DNA of 64,000 bases, taken from positions 66,098,696-66,162,695 of the forward strand of contig CM060188.1 of NCBI GenBank assembly GCA_030549335.1, in the 5' to 3' direction. The position numbers were made by a program, and so were the translations under genes. This document shows, in pieces, positions 1-11,100 of this stretch; position 1 is the first letter of the stretch; every line of letters starts with the position of its first letter. The notes below the pieces were generated by a model. That model was not told the DNA's origin. It ran no database searches and saw only the letters and a program-made list of their open reading frames with translations. The DNA is from Pontederia crassipes. Taxonomy: Eukaryota; Streptophyta; Magnoliopsida; Commelinales; Pontederiaceae.

Positions 1-856
1 CCATCGACGGATGGGGAAAGACCTCATTGACGAATGAGGGTAATGACCTCATTGACGAATGAGGGTTATGACCTCACCTACGGGTGAGGGTTATGACCTC
101 TTCTACGGAAGAAGGTTATGACCTCTTCTACGGAAGAAGGTTATGACCTCTCTTACGGGAGAGGGTGATGACCTTACCTACAGGTGAGGGTTATGACCTA
201 TGAGCCACTATCATTCTCAATCGACAAGATAAGAAAGCATCAAAATAAAGATGAAAGATAAAAAGATGTAAAGATGAATGATGAATGACTTGGGACATAA
301 AGATGATAAAGATGAAGAAGGCACCTATGAGAATGCATTATGAATGTCCACTTGTCACATCATATGATGTCATGAACAAAGATGACAAAGTAAAGTAAGA
401 CAAGAACATGGTATGCAATAACATAAAGATAAGATATGATATGTAATAGCATAATGATAAGTATGATAATAAGTTATGATATGCATGATCTAAAGATTAT
501 GATGTTACATGTTATCTTGTCTTACCATGATGATATGCTCACATGTCATATAGTATGAATAAATAGCAAATAGCATGCATATGACTTATGTTCTACGATG
601 ATAAAATGCATATGTCATGACATATAGAAATCATGTTATAGCTCGGCGGCGAGAACCTCGTGACGACGACATTGCACATGGGTCTGTCGGGTTACGGCCC
701 AAGTTGTTATTTTCTTTTATGTCATGATGATGAACCCTTATAAGGGTGAATTATGTATGACTTATGGGCCTCTCATTGAGACATGTACTCCACTTGAACT
801 CATTTATGTATGATGAACCCTCTATTGGATATACGTTAGAGCCTATTAGGCCCATG
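1..856 (+). mobile_element. Left part of a gypsy-type LTR interrupted by a younger element
   Basis: No gene is visible. This stretch and 7044-7243 become contiguous if the gypsy element at 857-7043 is removed. The rejoined sequence ends in GGGGGCGTTACA at 7243, the same end as the complete solo LTR at 37610-39879 (which begins TGTAACG). I infer that 1-856 is part of an LTR whose 5' end lies outside the window. It holds the 25-bp hairpin array (21-195) and an AT-rich ATGAT/AAGATGA-type section. Whether it is a solo LTR or part of a full element cannot be decided here. Confidence 0.6.
21..195. repeat. 25-bp tandem hairpin repeat array (7 units)
   Basis: Seven head-to-tail 25-bp units start at 21, 46, 71, 96, 121, 146 and 171. 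A further diverged unit (CCATC-GACG-GATGG) lies at the window start. Each unit begins ACCT, ends near TTATG and holds a 5-6-bp inverted repeat around a 4-base loop (TACG, GACG or TACA). Arms differ between units but stay complementary: CTCATT/AATGAG, CTCACC/GGTGAG, TCTTC/GAAGA, TCTCT/GGAGA (one G-T pair). Units 96-120 and 121-145 are identical. Confidence 0.9.
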
Positions 857-1731
857 TGTCACGCCCTTACGCTTCGGATATGAAACACCAGACGTGCGGC
901 TCGACGAACCCTGCTCGGTCGCCGATCAGCCCTCGTTTGGACGTGCCTTGGACCCCGGCCGTACACGCCCCGGATGCACAACGAAACACCCGCCCAGGAA
1001 GAAGAGAGGGAGGCTAAGAGTTTAGAGGAAAATTAGAGAATATTATTGAGCAATCTCAGATTGTCCAGGATGGTCTTACAAGCCTTGATTACATGTCCTT
1101 TTATAGTGCCCAAGAGAAACAACTCCTAGTCTAAGTTAAGGACCTAATCCTATTAGGCATGCAAGCCCTTCTCTAGAAAAAACCTCCTTGGAGTAGGAGT
1201 AGAAATCCAGCAACCTTGGAGTCCTAGAAGAATTCGGCCAGCACTCCTTCAAAGTCCATCTTGAAGGCAAACTGGTCAGGCCGCCCTCCTGGCGCCCTGC
1301 CATGTCCGGGGCGCGCCCCGGGTGCGCCCGCCGGGACAAGTCCTAGTCCTACTAGGACTAGGACTGTTTTCCTGTGGCCTCTCCCCATCTTAAGTCCTCC
1401 TATGATTAGGACTTCATCTCCAAGTGACCCTCGATCCAGAAGGAAGCTCCGTCCGCGCCCAAGTCCTACTCGACCTAGGAGAGGTCCGAATTCCTATTCC
1501 TACTAGGAGTAGGAATCCTTCCGATCCTGCACTTCTCCACGCGCTCGTCCTCCTACTCACGATAGGAGTCCAAGTCTTCATCTCCAGAAGCTCCTCCCTC
1601 CTCGTCGGACCTTCGGAGTGTTGGACGACTCCTATTCCTACTAGGAGTAGGAATCGCCCCGGCCACGCCCGCCTCCTCGCGCGCATGGCCACGCCCGCTC
1701 GGGGCGCGCCCTTCAGTGGGCAGGAGTGACA
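857..1731 (-). repeat. 3' LTR of the gypsy element
   Basis: This 875-bp LTR starts TGTCACTCC and ends GGGCGTGACA on the element strand. It holds repeated palindromic blocks of the type CCTACTAGGACTAGG and ATTCCTATTCCTACTAGG. The last codons and the stop of the pol frame (1713-1715) lie inside it. Confidence 0.95.
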
Positions 1732-4700
1732 TCCTCCCCCACCAAAATTGTTGCCGTCCCCGGCAACTCCGGTGCGCCTCTTGAACTTGTCGGTGTGCTC
1801 ATGTCGTTCACTAATCCACGTGTCCCCACTTCACGCCCAGAGTCGTCTGCATCCTCGTAGAATCTCTTCAGCATGCTCACGTGGAACACTGAATGGATCT
1901 GTCGCAGTTCTTTGGGAAGATCCACCTTGTAGGCCACCATGCCTACTCGCTTGGTGATGACGAAGGGACCCTCGTACCTTCTCAACAACCCTTGGTGCAG
2001 GTTCCTAAGTGCTTTGAACTGACGTGTTCGTAACTTCACAAGAACCCTGTCTCCCACCTGGAACTCGACATGCCTCCGCTTCTGATCAGCGAACTTTTTC
2101 ATTTTGCGCACCGCTTTATCCAAGATGGCCCTCGACGCCTCGAGGTTGTCCTGCCAACCACGCGCCACATGATATGCCGCCGGACACTTCCCCGCGTACC
2201 TGGCCGCCAGTCCTGCAGGCGTCACTGGCTGCCTCCCAGTGACGATCTCGAACGCGCTTTGTTGCGTCGCCTCGCTCTTCTGCATGTTGTACGAAAATTG
2301 TGCAACGTCCAAGAGCTTTGCCCAATCCTCCTGATTGGCTGCAACAAAGTGCCTCAGGTAGATTTCCAGAAGATGGTTGGCCCGCTCCGTTTGGCCATCC
2401 GTCTGGGGGTGGAAAGCTGTCGAGAAGCGCAGCTCCGTCCCCAGGAGCCGGAAGAGCTCCCTCCAGAAGTGACCCGTGAACCTCGGATCACGATCACTGA
2501 CGATGATCTCAGGTACGCCCCAGTATTTTACTACATGCTTGACAAACAAGCGGGCGACCTCTTCCGCCGAGCAATGCTTTGGAGCCGGGATGAAGGTTCC
2601 ATACTTTGAAAACTTGTCGATCACCACCATGATCGATCCCGCTCCCCCAGATTTTGGCAAGGCTGAGATGAAGTCCATAGTCACCATCTGCCATGGACGC
2701 TCCGGTACGGGCAAGGGTTCCAGCAACCCTGCCGGCTTCTTCTGCTCAAGTTTGTCCTGCTGACATTTGAGACATGTCCTCACATATGCCTTGACATCCT
2801 CTGTCATCTGAGGCCAGAAGTAGGAGTCTTCAACCAACGCCAAGGTACGAGCCGCTCCCGGGTGGCCCGCCCACTTCGAGTCATGACAGTCCTTCAATAT
2901 CGATCGTCGAAGACCCTCCCATCGTGGCACGTACAACCGACGTCCCACTGTGAACAACAGCCCATCTTCTGTCCAGAATCGTCGTGACTTGCCCTCCCCG
3001 ACAAGTCGAAGCATCTCCAGAGCCTTAGGATCCTGCTTCAATCCCTCCCGGATGTGATCCTTGAAGTCCATGCGGATGGCGCTTATCGTCGCAAGCTGCA
3101 CCTTGCGACTTAGGGCATCAGCCACCACGTTGGTCCGCCCCGTCTTATATTCCAAGACGTAATCGAACTCCGCCAAGAAGTCCTGCCATCGTGCCTGCTT
3201 CGGGCTCAGCTTCTTCTGATTCTGAAAGTAAGATGTTGCTACGTTGTCCGTCTTTACAACGAATGCGCTCCCAAGAAGATAATGCCTCCACGTGCGCAAG
3301 CAGTGCACCACCGCGGTCATCTCCTTATCATGGACCGGATATCGTTGCTCGGCCTCGTTGAGCTTCCGGCTCTCGAAGGCCATTGGGTGTCCCTCCTGCA
3401 TGAGGACACCACCCAATGCGAAGTCGGAAGCGTCCGTTTGCACCTCAAACGGCTTCCCGTAGTCGGGTAGACGCAAGCACGGCTCCTCCGCCACTGCGTT
3501 CTTCAGGCCTTCAAATGCCTTCACGCATTTCTCTGACCATACCCACTTCGCGTTCTTCTTCAGAAGGTCGGTGAGGGGCGCAGTCCGTCGCGAGTATCCC
3601 TCGATGAACCTTCTGTAGTAGTTGGCGAGTCCCAAGAACGATCGCATCTCCGGAACGTTCGTTGGCGGCTCCCAGTCGAGAATAGCTTGGACCTTCCCCT
3701 TGTCCATGCTGATCTTCCCGGCTTTAATATGGTGCCCAAGGAACATCACTTCCGGTTGGGCGAACGAGCATTTCTCCAACTTGACGAATAGCTCGTTCTC
3801 ACGCAGCAGCCTGAACACCTCCCCGAGATGTTCCACATGCTCTGCCAGCGTCTCCGAGTATACCACTATATCATCCAAGTACACCACCACGCACTTGTCC
3901 AATAGTGGGTGAAAGATTTTGTTCATCATCGTACAAAAGGTCGCCGGTGCATTCGTGAGGCCGAAGCGCATCACCAAGAACTCGTATGATCCGTACCGTG
4001 TCACACACGTCGTCTTGTCTTCGTCCCCTTCCGCAATCCTCACCTGCCAGTACCCTGATCTCAAGTCCAACTTGGAGAAGAACCTCGCTTTTCCGAGTCG
4101 GTCGAAGAGGTCTCCGATCAGCGGGATCGGGTACTTGTTCCGCACGGTGATCTTATTGAGTGCCCTGTAGTCGATGCACATCCGCATCGACCCGTCCTGC
4201 TTCCTCTGAAATAGGACCGGCGCCCCATAGGGTGCCTTCGAGGGCCTGATGAACCCAGCTTTCAGCAACTCGTTCAGCTGTTTCCGAAGCTCCTCCAGCT
4301 CCGGAGGTGCCATGCGATACGGCCCCATAGCCGGAGGCTTCGCACCTGGCACCAGGTCGATGGCGTGATCGATATCTCGGCGAGGAGGAAGTCTGCTCGG
4401 CAGCTCTGGTGGCATTACATCCTTGTACTGCTCCAGAAGCCTTTCCACTTCCTCTGGGACGCCTTGAACCTTGAGCCCGGTCTCGTTGAGCTTCAAGGCA
4501 GCCAAGTAGGTGACCTCCTTCCGACGTATGCCCTTATCAAGTTGCATCGCCGAAAGCATCTTCGACTTCACGCTGGCCCTCGTCGTGGCAACTTCATGCG
4601 AAGCTTCCTGAGATAAAAGACGAATCCCCTCCTGGGAAAGTCTCACCTCACAGAACGCATCCATGAACTCCATGCCCAGGACGAACCGATGGTCGTCCAT

Positions 4701-5753
4701 GTTGACGATCGTCATGGTGATCGCTCCTTCCCACTCCCCCACCTTCGCGTGGATATCCTTGGCCGTACCAAGGATTGGCTGGGAGGCCGCATTCACGGTC
4801 TTGATCAGGCCTGGCTCCTTGACATACCGTATGCCAAGTCGTGCCGCTTCCCTTGAATCCATGAAGTTGTGCGTGGCTCCAGTATCAACCAGAGCGGTCG
4901 AAGTGTGGCCATTCACTGCGACCTCCACGAACATCAGGCCCTTCGCGGTCTTCTTCACTTCCTTCGTCGGGAGCGTTGCGGCAGCAGTCGTCAGCGCCAT
5001 TATAGACCCCATGTGTGCAGCGCCTTGCTCGGTGTCCACGGTAGATGCCATGGTCGAGAGCCCCTTCTTCGTGTCGCACTCTCTCGCGTAGTGCGGCCCT
5101 CCACAGAGGAAGCATCTGACCGTCTTCTTGGCATCTCCCTTCGATGTCGTCGCCTTCTTCTCTTGCTTATCGTTCTTCTTGCCACCTGCTCGGGCTCCGT
5201 CCTTCTTGGACTTGCCCTGATCCTTAGCACCTGCGCCAGGATCCCAGTTTGCTGAAAACTCCACCAAAGCTTCAGCAGCGACCAATGCTCCGTTCATGGT
5301 CGTTATCCTCTGACGTCTCAACTCCTGAGCCGCCCATGGTTTCAACCCCCGCAGGAAGAAGAACAACCATGTCGACTCCTCCATGCTCCCGGGCATCTCC
5401 AACATAAGCGGTTGGAACTTTTCGATATATTCCTTCACGGAACCCGTTTGCTTGAGAGAGATCAGCTTGTTCATAGCCACTTCTTGTGCATTGCCGGGGT
5501 AGAATTGCTTCTTCAATTCCACCTTGAAGTCTGCCCAAGACTCTATCGGAGTCTCGTCTCCTTCCTCCATCCGACGCCACCACAAGAGCGCACCATCCAC
5601 CAGGTAGCGCACGGCCATGTCGATCTGGTCCTTCTCGACCACGATCTTGCTCGTCTTGAAACCCTTTTCAAGACACCAAAGAAAATCGTCGATGGTTGTC
5701 GCCTCCCACGCACCATCATATTTCTTCGGTTCCGGTCCCAAGAACTTGGGCAC
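1713..5753 (-). CDS. Gypsy Gag (C-terminal part)-protease-RT-RNase H-integrase polyprotein
   Basis: The open frame is 1346 codons with no internal stop. It starts at a GTG by convention only: the same frame continues upstream across one TGA (5766-5768) into the Gag N-terminal part. Domains in order: capsid-like Gag (about 1-200), a CX2CX3HX4C zinc knuckle (214-226), aspartic protease DTGATHNF (D290), RT with YLDD (625-628), RNase H with TDASD (D774), the HHCC integrase domain from H957, and the integrase core D1027, D1087, E1123 with 35 residues between the last two. A GPF-type module follows, then a short tail with no recognisable chromodomain. The product would make virus-like particles, reverse-transcribe the RNA and integrate the DNA. 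Catalytic residues look intact. The stop lies in the 3' LTR. Confidence 0.93.
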   Translation of the reverse strand: MPKFLGPEPKKYDGAWEATTIDDFLWCLEKGFKTSKIVVEKDQIDMAVRYLVDGALLWWRRMEEGDETPIESWADFKVELKKQFYPGNAQEVAMNKLISLKQTGSVKEYIEKFQPLMLEMPGSMEESTWLFFFLRGLKPWAAQELRRQRITTMNGALVAAEALVEFSANWDPGAGAKDQGKSKKDGARAGGKKNDKQEKKATTSKGDAKKTVRCFLCGGPHYARECDTKKGLSTMASTVDTEQGAAHMGSIMALTTAAATLPTKEVKKTAKGLMFVEVAVNGHTSTALVDTGATHNFMDSREAARLGIRYVKEPGLIKTVNAASQPILGTAKDIHAKVGEWEGAITMTIVNMDDHRFVLGMEFMDAFCEVRLSQEGIRLLSQEASHEVATTRASVKSKMLSAMQLDKGIRRKEVTYLAALKLNETGLKVQGVPEEVERLLEQYKDVMPPELPSRLPPRRDIDHAIDLVPGAKPPAMGPYRMAPPELEELRKQLNELLKAGFIRPSKAPYGAPVLFQRKQDGSMRMCIDYRALNKITVRNKYPIPLIGDLFDRLGKARFFSKLDLRSGYWQVRIAEGDEDKTTCVTRYGSYEFLVMRFGLTNAPATFCTMMNKIFHPLLDKCVVVYLDDIVVYSETLAEHVEHLGEVFRLLRENELFVKLEKCSFAQPEVMFLGHHIKAGKISMDKGKVQAILDWEPPTNVPEMRSFLGLANYYRRFIEGYSRRTAPLTDLLKKNAKWVWSEKCVKAFEGLKNAVAEEPCLRLPDYGKPFEVQTDASDFALGGVLMQEGHPMAFESRKLNEAEQRYPVHDKEMTAVVHCLRTWRHYLLGSAFVVKTDNVATSYFQNQKKLSPKQARWQDFLAEFDYVLEYKTGRTNVVADALSRKVQLATISAIRMDFKDHIREGLKQDPKALEMLRLVGEGKSRRFWTEDGLLFTVGRRLYVPRWEGLRRSILKDCHDSKWAGHPGAARTLALVEDSYFWPQMTEDVKAYVRTCLKCQQDKLEQKKPAGLLEPLPVPERPWQMVTMDFISALPKSGGAGSIMVVIDKFSKYGTFIPAPKHCSAEEVARLFVKHVVKYWGVPEIIVSDRDPRFTGHFWRELFRLLGTELRFSTAFHPQTDGQTERANHLLEIYLRHFVAANQEDWAKLLDVAQFSYNMQKSEATQQSAFEIVTGRQPVTPAGLAARYAGKCPAAYHVARGWQDNLEASRAILDKAVRKMKKFADQKRRHVEFQVGDRVLVKLRTRQFKALRNLHQGLLRRYEGPFVITKRVGMVAYKVDLPKELRQIHSVFHVSMLKRFYEDADDSGREVGTRGLVNDMSTPTSSRGAPELPGTATILVGEDVTPAH
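1732..1743 (-). other. Polypurine tract of the gypsy element
   Basis: On the minus strand this reads GGTGGGGGAGGA and directly abuts the start of the 3' LTR. This is the expected position of the plus-strand primer for reverse transcription. Confidence 0.85.
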
Positions 5754-5765
5754 CGGGGTCTTCGA

Positions 5766-6140
5766 TCACAGCCCTCCTGCATCGAAGAGAAGACCTTTGA
5801 GCAGCAACAAATCTGTCTCCATGGCCTTCCACCTTGCATCCATAGCCTCCTCTATGGCTGCAACGCGGCTGGACAGCTCCTGGTGTAAGGCTCCTCCTTG
5901 CTCCAGTGCCAAGCTGTGTTCTCCTGCCGCGGCTTCCAAGATACGGACCGCCTCGTCCGTTTCCTGAAGACTTCGTTCCAGCGCCTCCATATTCTTCTCA
6001 ATATGGTTGCCGGGATCTCTGGACTTTGCTCGCGTATTCTTTTTCTTTTCCCCAACATCCGCACCTTGGACTCGACCCCGGGTCGTGTCCTCAGCTTCCA
6101 TCGAACGGCCTTTGCTCAAAGCACCTTCTTCTCCTGACAT
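5766..6140 (-). CDS. N-terminal part of gypsy Gag, closed by an in-frame TGA
   Basis: The frame is 124 codons from ATG at 6140, opening MSGEEGALSKGRS, about 14 bp downstream of the primer site. A charged, helix-forming stretch of coiled-coil character (roughly residues 45-115) is typical of the Gag start in plant gypsy elements. TGA at 5766-5768 ends it. The 1346-codon frame continues in the same register right after, with four codons before the GTG used as its start. So this and the next CDS are one gag-pol frame split by one stop. It may be a CGA-to-TGA change or a tolerated read-through stop. Confidence 0.8.
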   Translation of the reverse strand: MSGEEGALSKGRSMEAEDTTRGRVQGADVGEKKKNTRAKSRDPGNHIEKNMEALERSLQETDEAVRILEAAAGEHSLALEQGGALHQELSSRVAAIEEAMDARWKAMETDLLLLKGLLFDAGGL

Positions 6141-6153
6141 AGTCGGAACCTAA

Positions 6154-6165
6154 GCTCTGATACCA
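6154..6165 (-). other. Primer binding site for initiator tRNA-Met
   Basis: On the minus strand this reads TGGTATCAGAGC, the standard plant iMet primer-site sequence. It lies three bases inside the 5' LTR. Confidence 0.95.
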
Positions 6166-6168
6166 CGT

Positions 6169-7043
6169 TGTCACGCCCTTACGCTTCGGATATGAAACAC
6201 CAGACGTGCGGCTCGACGAACCCTGCTCGGTCGCCGATCAGCCCTCGTTTGGACGTGCCTTGGACCCCGGCCGTACACGCCCCAGATGCACAACGAAACA
6301 CCCGCCCAGGAAGAAGAGAGGGAGGCTAAGAGTTTAGAGGAAAACTAGAGAATATTATTGAGCAATCTCAGATTGTCCAGGATGGTCTTACAAGCCTTGA
6401 TTACATGTCATTTTATAGTGCCCAAGAGAAACAACTCCTAGTCTAAGTTAAGGACCTAATCCTATTAGGCATGCAAGCCCTTCTCTAGAAAAAACCTCCT
6501 TGGAGTAGGAGTAGAAATCCAGCAACCTTGGAGTCCTAGAAGAATTCGGCCAGCACTCCTTCAAAGTCCATCTTGAAGGCAAACTGGTCAGGCCGCCCTC
6601 CTGGCGCCCTGCCATGTCCGGGGCGCGCCCCGGGTGCGCCCGCCGGGACAAGTCCTAGTCCTACTAGGACTAGGACTGTTTTCCTGTGGCCTCTCCCCAT
6701 CTTCAGTCCTCCTATGATTAGGACTTCATCTCCAAGTGACCCTCGATCCAGAAGGAAGTTCCGTCCGCGCCCAAGTCCTACTCGACCTAGGAGAGGTCCG
6801 AATTCCTATTCCTACTAGGAGTAGGAATCCTTCCGATCCTGCACTTCTCCACGCGCTCGTCCTCCTACTCATGATAGGAGTCCAAGTCTTCATCTCCAGA
6901 AGCTCCTCCCTCCTCGTCGGACCTTCGGAGTGTTGGACGACTCCTATTCCTACTAGGAGTAGGAATCGCCCCGGCCACGCCCGCCTCCTCGCGCGCATGG
7001 CCACGCCCGCTCGGGGCGCGCCCTTCAGTGGGCAGGAGTGACA
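6169..7043 (-). repeat. 5' LTR of the gypsy element
   Basis: This 875-bp LTR is nearly identical to 857-1731, with about six single-base differences and no indels seen. Transcription should start within it and run toward lower coordinates. Confidence 0.95.
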
Positions 7044-7243
7044 CATGGGCCAGTTTATGTATCTTGGGATTTATATTTAATTATGTTGAAGTCTTCCACT
7101 GTTATGATAATAATATTTTATGTTTATTATGTTATGTTTTCGCTGCAAATTTTTTTATGAAATTAGGTCAAGGTCATGTCAATGTAACGTCGCCTAGGGT
7201 TCAGCAAAGTTTTAAATTAGGGTCGAATTTCGGGGGCGTTACA
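7044..7243 (+). mobile_element. Right part of the interrupted gypsy-type LTR
   Basis: This holds the 3' end of the older LTR that hosts the element at 857-7043. It ends TTTCGGGGGCGTTACA at 7243, matching the last bases of the solo LTR at 37610-39879. No primer site or purine tract follows, so this end is either a solo LTR or the outer end of a 3' LTR. Confidence 0.6.
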
Positions 7244-7682
7244 CAAACATTCTCGTCAGGTCAGGTCAAAGGTTTTTTGAAAGTCAAATACAATCCAACT
7301 CGAGCTGATTCGAGTCGGCTGATTGATAATTTGACCACCTCAGTTTGCTTTTTTTTTTACTTTTTCTTATTGTTTTATAAATATTTTTTAATATAAAAAT
7401 ATTATTTAATATTTATTTTTTAAAGTACAAAATAAGTTTTCTAATTATTTCAATATATTTTTGTAGTTAAAATATTTTATTTCAATTCTTTTAAATTTTT
7501 AATCAAATAAGATTATATTTAAATAAATAATAATAAACTCGGATCATGGATCTGGATTGGAAAAATTCAACCCGTACCTGACACAACCCATGATTAGATC
7601 GATTTCGGGTCGGGTCTGATCATTGGGTTCGACCCGACCCGAGTCAAACACCCCTAGAACAGAACTCCACCTTGCAGATTGT
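7244..7682. other. Intergenic; possible hAT-type relic with GGGTCGGGTC blocks
   Basis: No gene is seen. The segment around 7540-7660 has repeated GGGTCGGGTC/GACCCGACCCG blocks. It ends in ACACCCCTAGA, which resembles the right end of a plant hAT-type MITE. No matching left end or target duplication was found, so the assignment is weak. Confidence 0.25.
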
Positions 7683-8105
7683 TTCCCATTTTTTTTACTG
7701 ACAACACCTTTTTTAAATTTTTTTTTCATTTCCTTATTTTCTCTTTTACCTTTCTCTCACAAAATAAATTATTTATTAGATACGATATATTTATTATAAA
7801 AAATATTAAGATAATATTATTTATTACTTTCCATTTTATCAATTTTTAATATTTATTAAAAGTAATTTATTATATTTAAATAATGTATTTTTAACACATT
7901 TTTTGATAAAAATTTGAGTTTAGACTATTATTTTTATTAATTAATAAAATAATATTTTATATTTATAATACTTATGTTTTATTCAATCATCCACTAAAAT
8001 TAATTTATTACATCTATTTTTTCATATTAAATCAACTTGTTAGTTCTTCATTTCACTCTATTCAAATACATCCCGAACTAATCTCTCAATTCAATTATTT
8101 ATGTA
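7683..8105 (+). repeat. AT-rich dispersed repeat, copy 1
   Basis: This is colinear with 45905-46335. Shared landmarks include CTCTCACA near the start, the long AT-rich middle, and the end region with TCCAAATACAT / TTCAAATACAT, then GAA(C/T)TAAT and CAATTTAATTATTTA-like sequence. No coding capacity or terminal repeats were recognised. Confidence 0.6.
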
Positions 8106-11100
8106 GAACTCATAAGAATCACGATTTCAATACCCAAATGCGGCCCAAGAGTGATTCTTTAACTGAGGTCAAAATAAAAAAATGTCAATTTCAAAAAAGT
8201 AGTTAAACTTTGAGTTATAATTAGAGATAAAAAAATATCTTTTTTTGGTGACAGACAATGTATTGTTATTTGGTAGATGATCACTAGCTGATCACTATAG
8301 GTTTTTATCTCATTTTAGATGCATTTCACCCCTATCGAACTCCTAATTGCCCAACTTTTGGCCAAATATGTTTGAAATGCATAGATTGTGATAACTGGTT
8401 GATATTCTTCATTCTATACCTAATTCCATGTGCATAGAGGTTCTAAAATGCCAAAATCCATAAATATTTAAATTCTATGCCAAGTTATCATTTTTAGGAC
8501 GAGTTATCACTCCAATAGATTAAGTTATCATTATTTTGAGTGAACTAATTTTCAATGACTTTCTTGCCCTAAATCCATTATTATCATGAATGAATCATAT
8601 TTGGATGGTCACATCTCAACTTGTGCAAAATTTTAAGTCCATTTGAATAAGTTATCATTTTTCCAATGCCAAGTTATCATTAGAGGGCAATTCTATCATT
8701 TCGACATGCAAAACTATTAATTCTGCACAAAGGCTTAGGCATTCATTACATTATTGTCATAACTCATTGTTGTTCAAATTTGATCACATTTGGATGACCA
8801 CAGCAAAAGTTATGACAAGTTGTCGTTTTAAGGCAAACAAGTTATCGTTTTGACACCTAAGTTATCATTTCTATGAAATCATATTCATATTTGATTTCTG
8901 GCTTCACTCACTTGCCACCCTAATCCATTTGATGCCTCTAATGCCTTGAACCACTTGTATTTAGACATTTTCCATCAATTATGCAAAGTTATCTTTTTGG
9001 GGGTTCAAGTCATTAGTCTTATGAAATGACATTCATACTTGATAGTTGAGCTCATCCAACTGCTGTCCAATTCCAGACTTGATTCAATTTCTATTTGAAC
9101 AATTAGATACTTGCTGTTTTGAATCATTCACATTTGGACAATTATGATAAAATGATGCAAGTTATCAATCCGGGCATATGGTTATCATTTCTGCATATCA
9201 ATTTTACTTGTGCATAACACCAATTTATATTTAACAGGAAAGTTGATTCTATCAGTCCTCTTAATCCATATTTGTCTACATCTTATTTGAATACCTTCAT
9301 ATTTGTTGTTTTGTGTCTTCTAGCAGGGAAAATAGGCTGCCAAAAATTGGAAAAAGGTGGTGGGGGACCACTCCTAAAGCTGTCCAAAAAGCTGCTGCCC
9401 TGCTGAGATTCTTCTGATTTAGACACATGGCACAATCAGGGAGAAAGGAACATTCTAATCTGCATCCAAAGGTCTAGGAAGGTCACATAAAAGCTGGAAA
9501 ACCCTGGACAGAAGGGGAGCCTCCATTTAGAGGGCTGCTGGACATTGGAGGGTTTGGAGGAAGGGTTTCTGCACTATGGAGCTGCTGCTGCTGGAGTTGC
9601 TGCTGGCTGCTGAAGATCCTGCCGAGAAGCTTCAAGCAAGGATGAATTGTACCGGTTCTCCATTCCATTTTATGTCAAGATTTGTAAATATGAGGAGCTA
9701 AACTCCATTTCTTCTAGGATAGGGTAATAATCTAGGTTAATTGTGGATGGATATGGACTGAAATTAATCCTGCACTGCAATCATTTTAGATTTTTAGATT
9801 TTAGCACTGTTTTGAATTGATTCTTGAAATTGTTAGATCCCATTGTAATCTATAACTGAGAAGTTATCATTTGATCTAATCTTCCTTCACAAATGAATTA
9901 AGAGACAATGTCAAGTTTCTGGATTCCATTTTATTTGAAAATTTGATTTCTGATTTCTGGTTTCCTAATTTCCTGGTTTTCTGAAATTTCTGAATCTGAT
10001 TTCTAAGGTTGTTTGAATCTGTTTGTCATTCTCAATCTGATTAATTGAGCAACTGAGAGGTTGCTATTGTCCCCCCCCCCCATCTTGTTCAGAAATGAAT
10101 CAAGATGTTTGGTATACTTTTGATTCAAATCAGTTTGCTCTTCTGATTTCTGAATTTTAATTCTGAAATCTGTTTTCTGATTTCTTTGAAATCTGATTTT
10201 CCAATTGAACCCCTGATTTCATTCAATTACTGAGAGATGAGCCTTAGGGATTTCTTGCAGTCCAGAGATGGATCAAGAAGCAATTGGCAAGACTAAATTC
10301 CATTGATTAATATTTCTGATTCCTTTAATTGCTGATTTCTGTTTTCTAATTTCTTTTTGAATTCTGATTGCCATTGTCAAGCCTCATTTTAATCCACTAC
10401 CGAGAGGTAGTCTTAAGGTCTTCCTTGAGAGTCAGAGATGAACCAAGGAGCATTGGATAATCACTGAATTCTCCAATTTAGATAGGATGTCTTTTAATCC
10501 CAATTAATTAGAGTTTGTGTGGATTTCATTTTCTTTTGAAACCGAGAGGTTGATTTTAAATCCCCCTGAAATTCAGAGATGAACCAAGGAGCACAAGCAC
10601 TATTATTGGATAGATTTCATCCTAGTTTAACTAATTGAAGTGATTTCATTATTTTATGATTGCAATTACAAGTTATCACTTCAGATTTCCTTAAATTGTA
10701 AAAATCAGCAATGAACTTTCATTTGAGCCCAATGATAACTTGATTTTCAGTGAGGATCCTCTTCTGATTCAACCTAACTAACAATTATATGATAATATGT
10801 TGCTTAGTTAAAGGCCAATTGAGTTGTGAGAGCAGATATATTTCAGGTTGAATCAAAATTGAACTTTTAATGATAACTTGATCCAATCCATCCATAATTA
10901 ATTTAGATGAACCCCAACTCCTAGGAGAACCTTTTTCATTGATAGTTAAACCTTTTTAGTCTTTAATGTAGCATTTATAATTCAGTTTTGACAAATTTTC
11001 AAAACCCCAAAAAATAGTTATCATTTTGCATTTCATTAAAAATCTATTTTCACTTCTAATTAAAATCTGTTTTTGTCATTTTAAATAGGATTAGTCTAAA

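Larger units (their letters stand above)
857..7043 (-). mobile_element. Near-complete young Ty3/gypsy LTR retrotransposon
   Basis: The element is 6187 bp, transcribed on the minus strand, with LTRs at 857-1731 (3') and 6169-7043 (5'), each 875 bp and bounded TG...CA. I count about six substitutions between them (0.7%), so insertion was recent. An initiator-Met primer site adjoins the 5' LTR and a purine tract adjoins the 3' LTR. The gene order PR-RT-RNaseH-INT is the Ty3/gypsy order. The target duplication is the 4 bp CATG (853-856 and 7044-7047), where 5 bp is usual. RT and INT style suggest a chromovirus (Galadriel/Reina-like guess), but no chromodomain is seen. One in-frame TGA splits gag. 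Confidence 0.95.

Noticed and set aside
21-195. CRISPR-like array
   Set aside because: Units are directly tandem without unique spacers, in plant DNA.
1136-2609. Plus-strand frames across the gypsy LTR and pol
   Set aside because: They are shadows of the minus-strand polyprotein or of palindromic LTR blocks.
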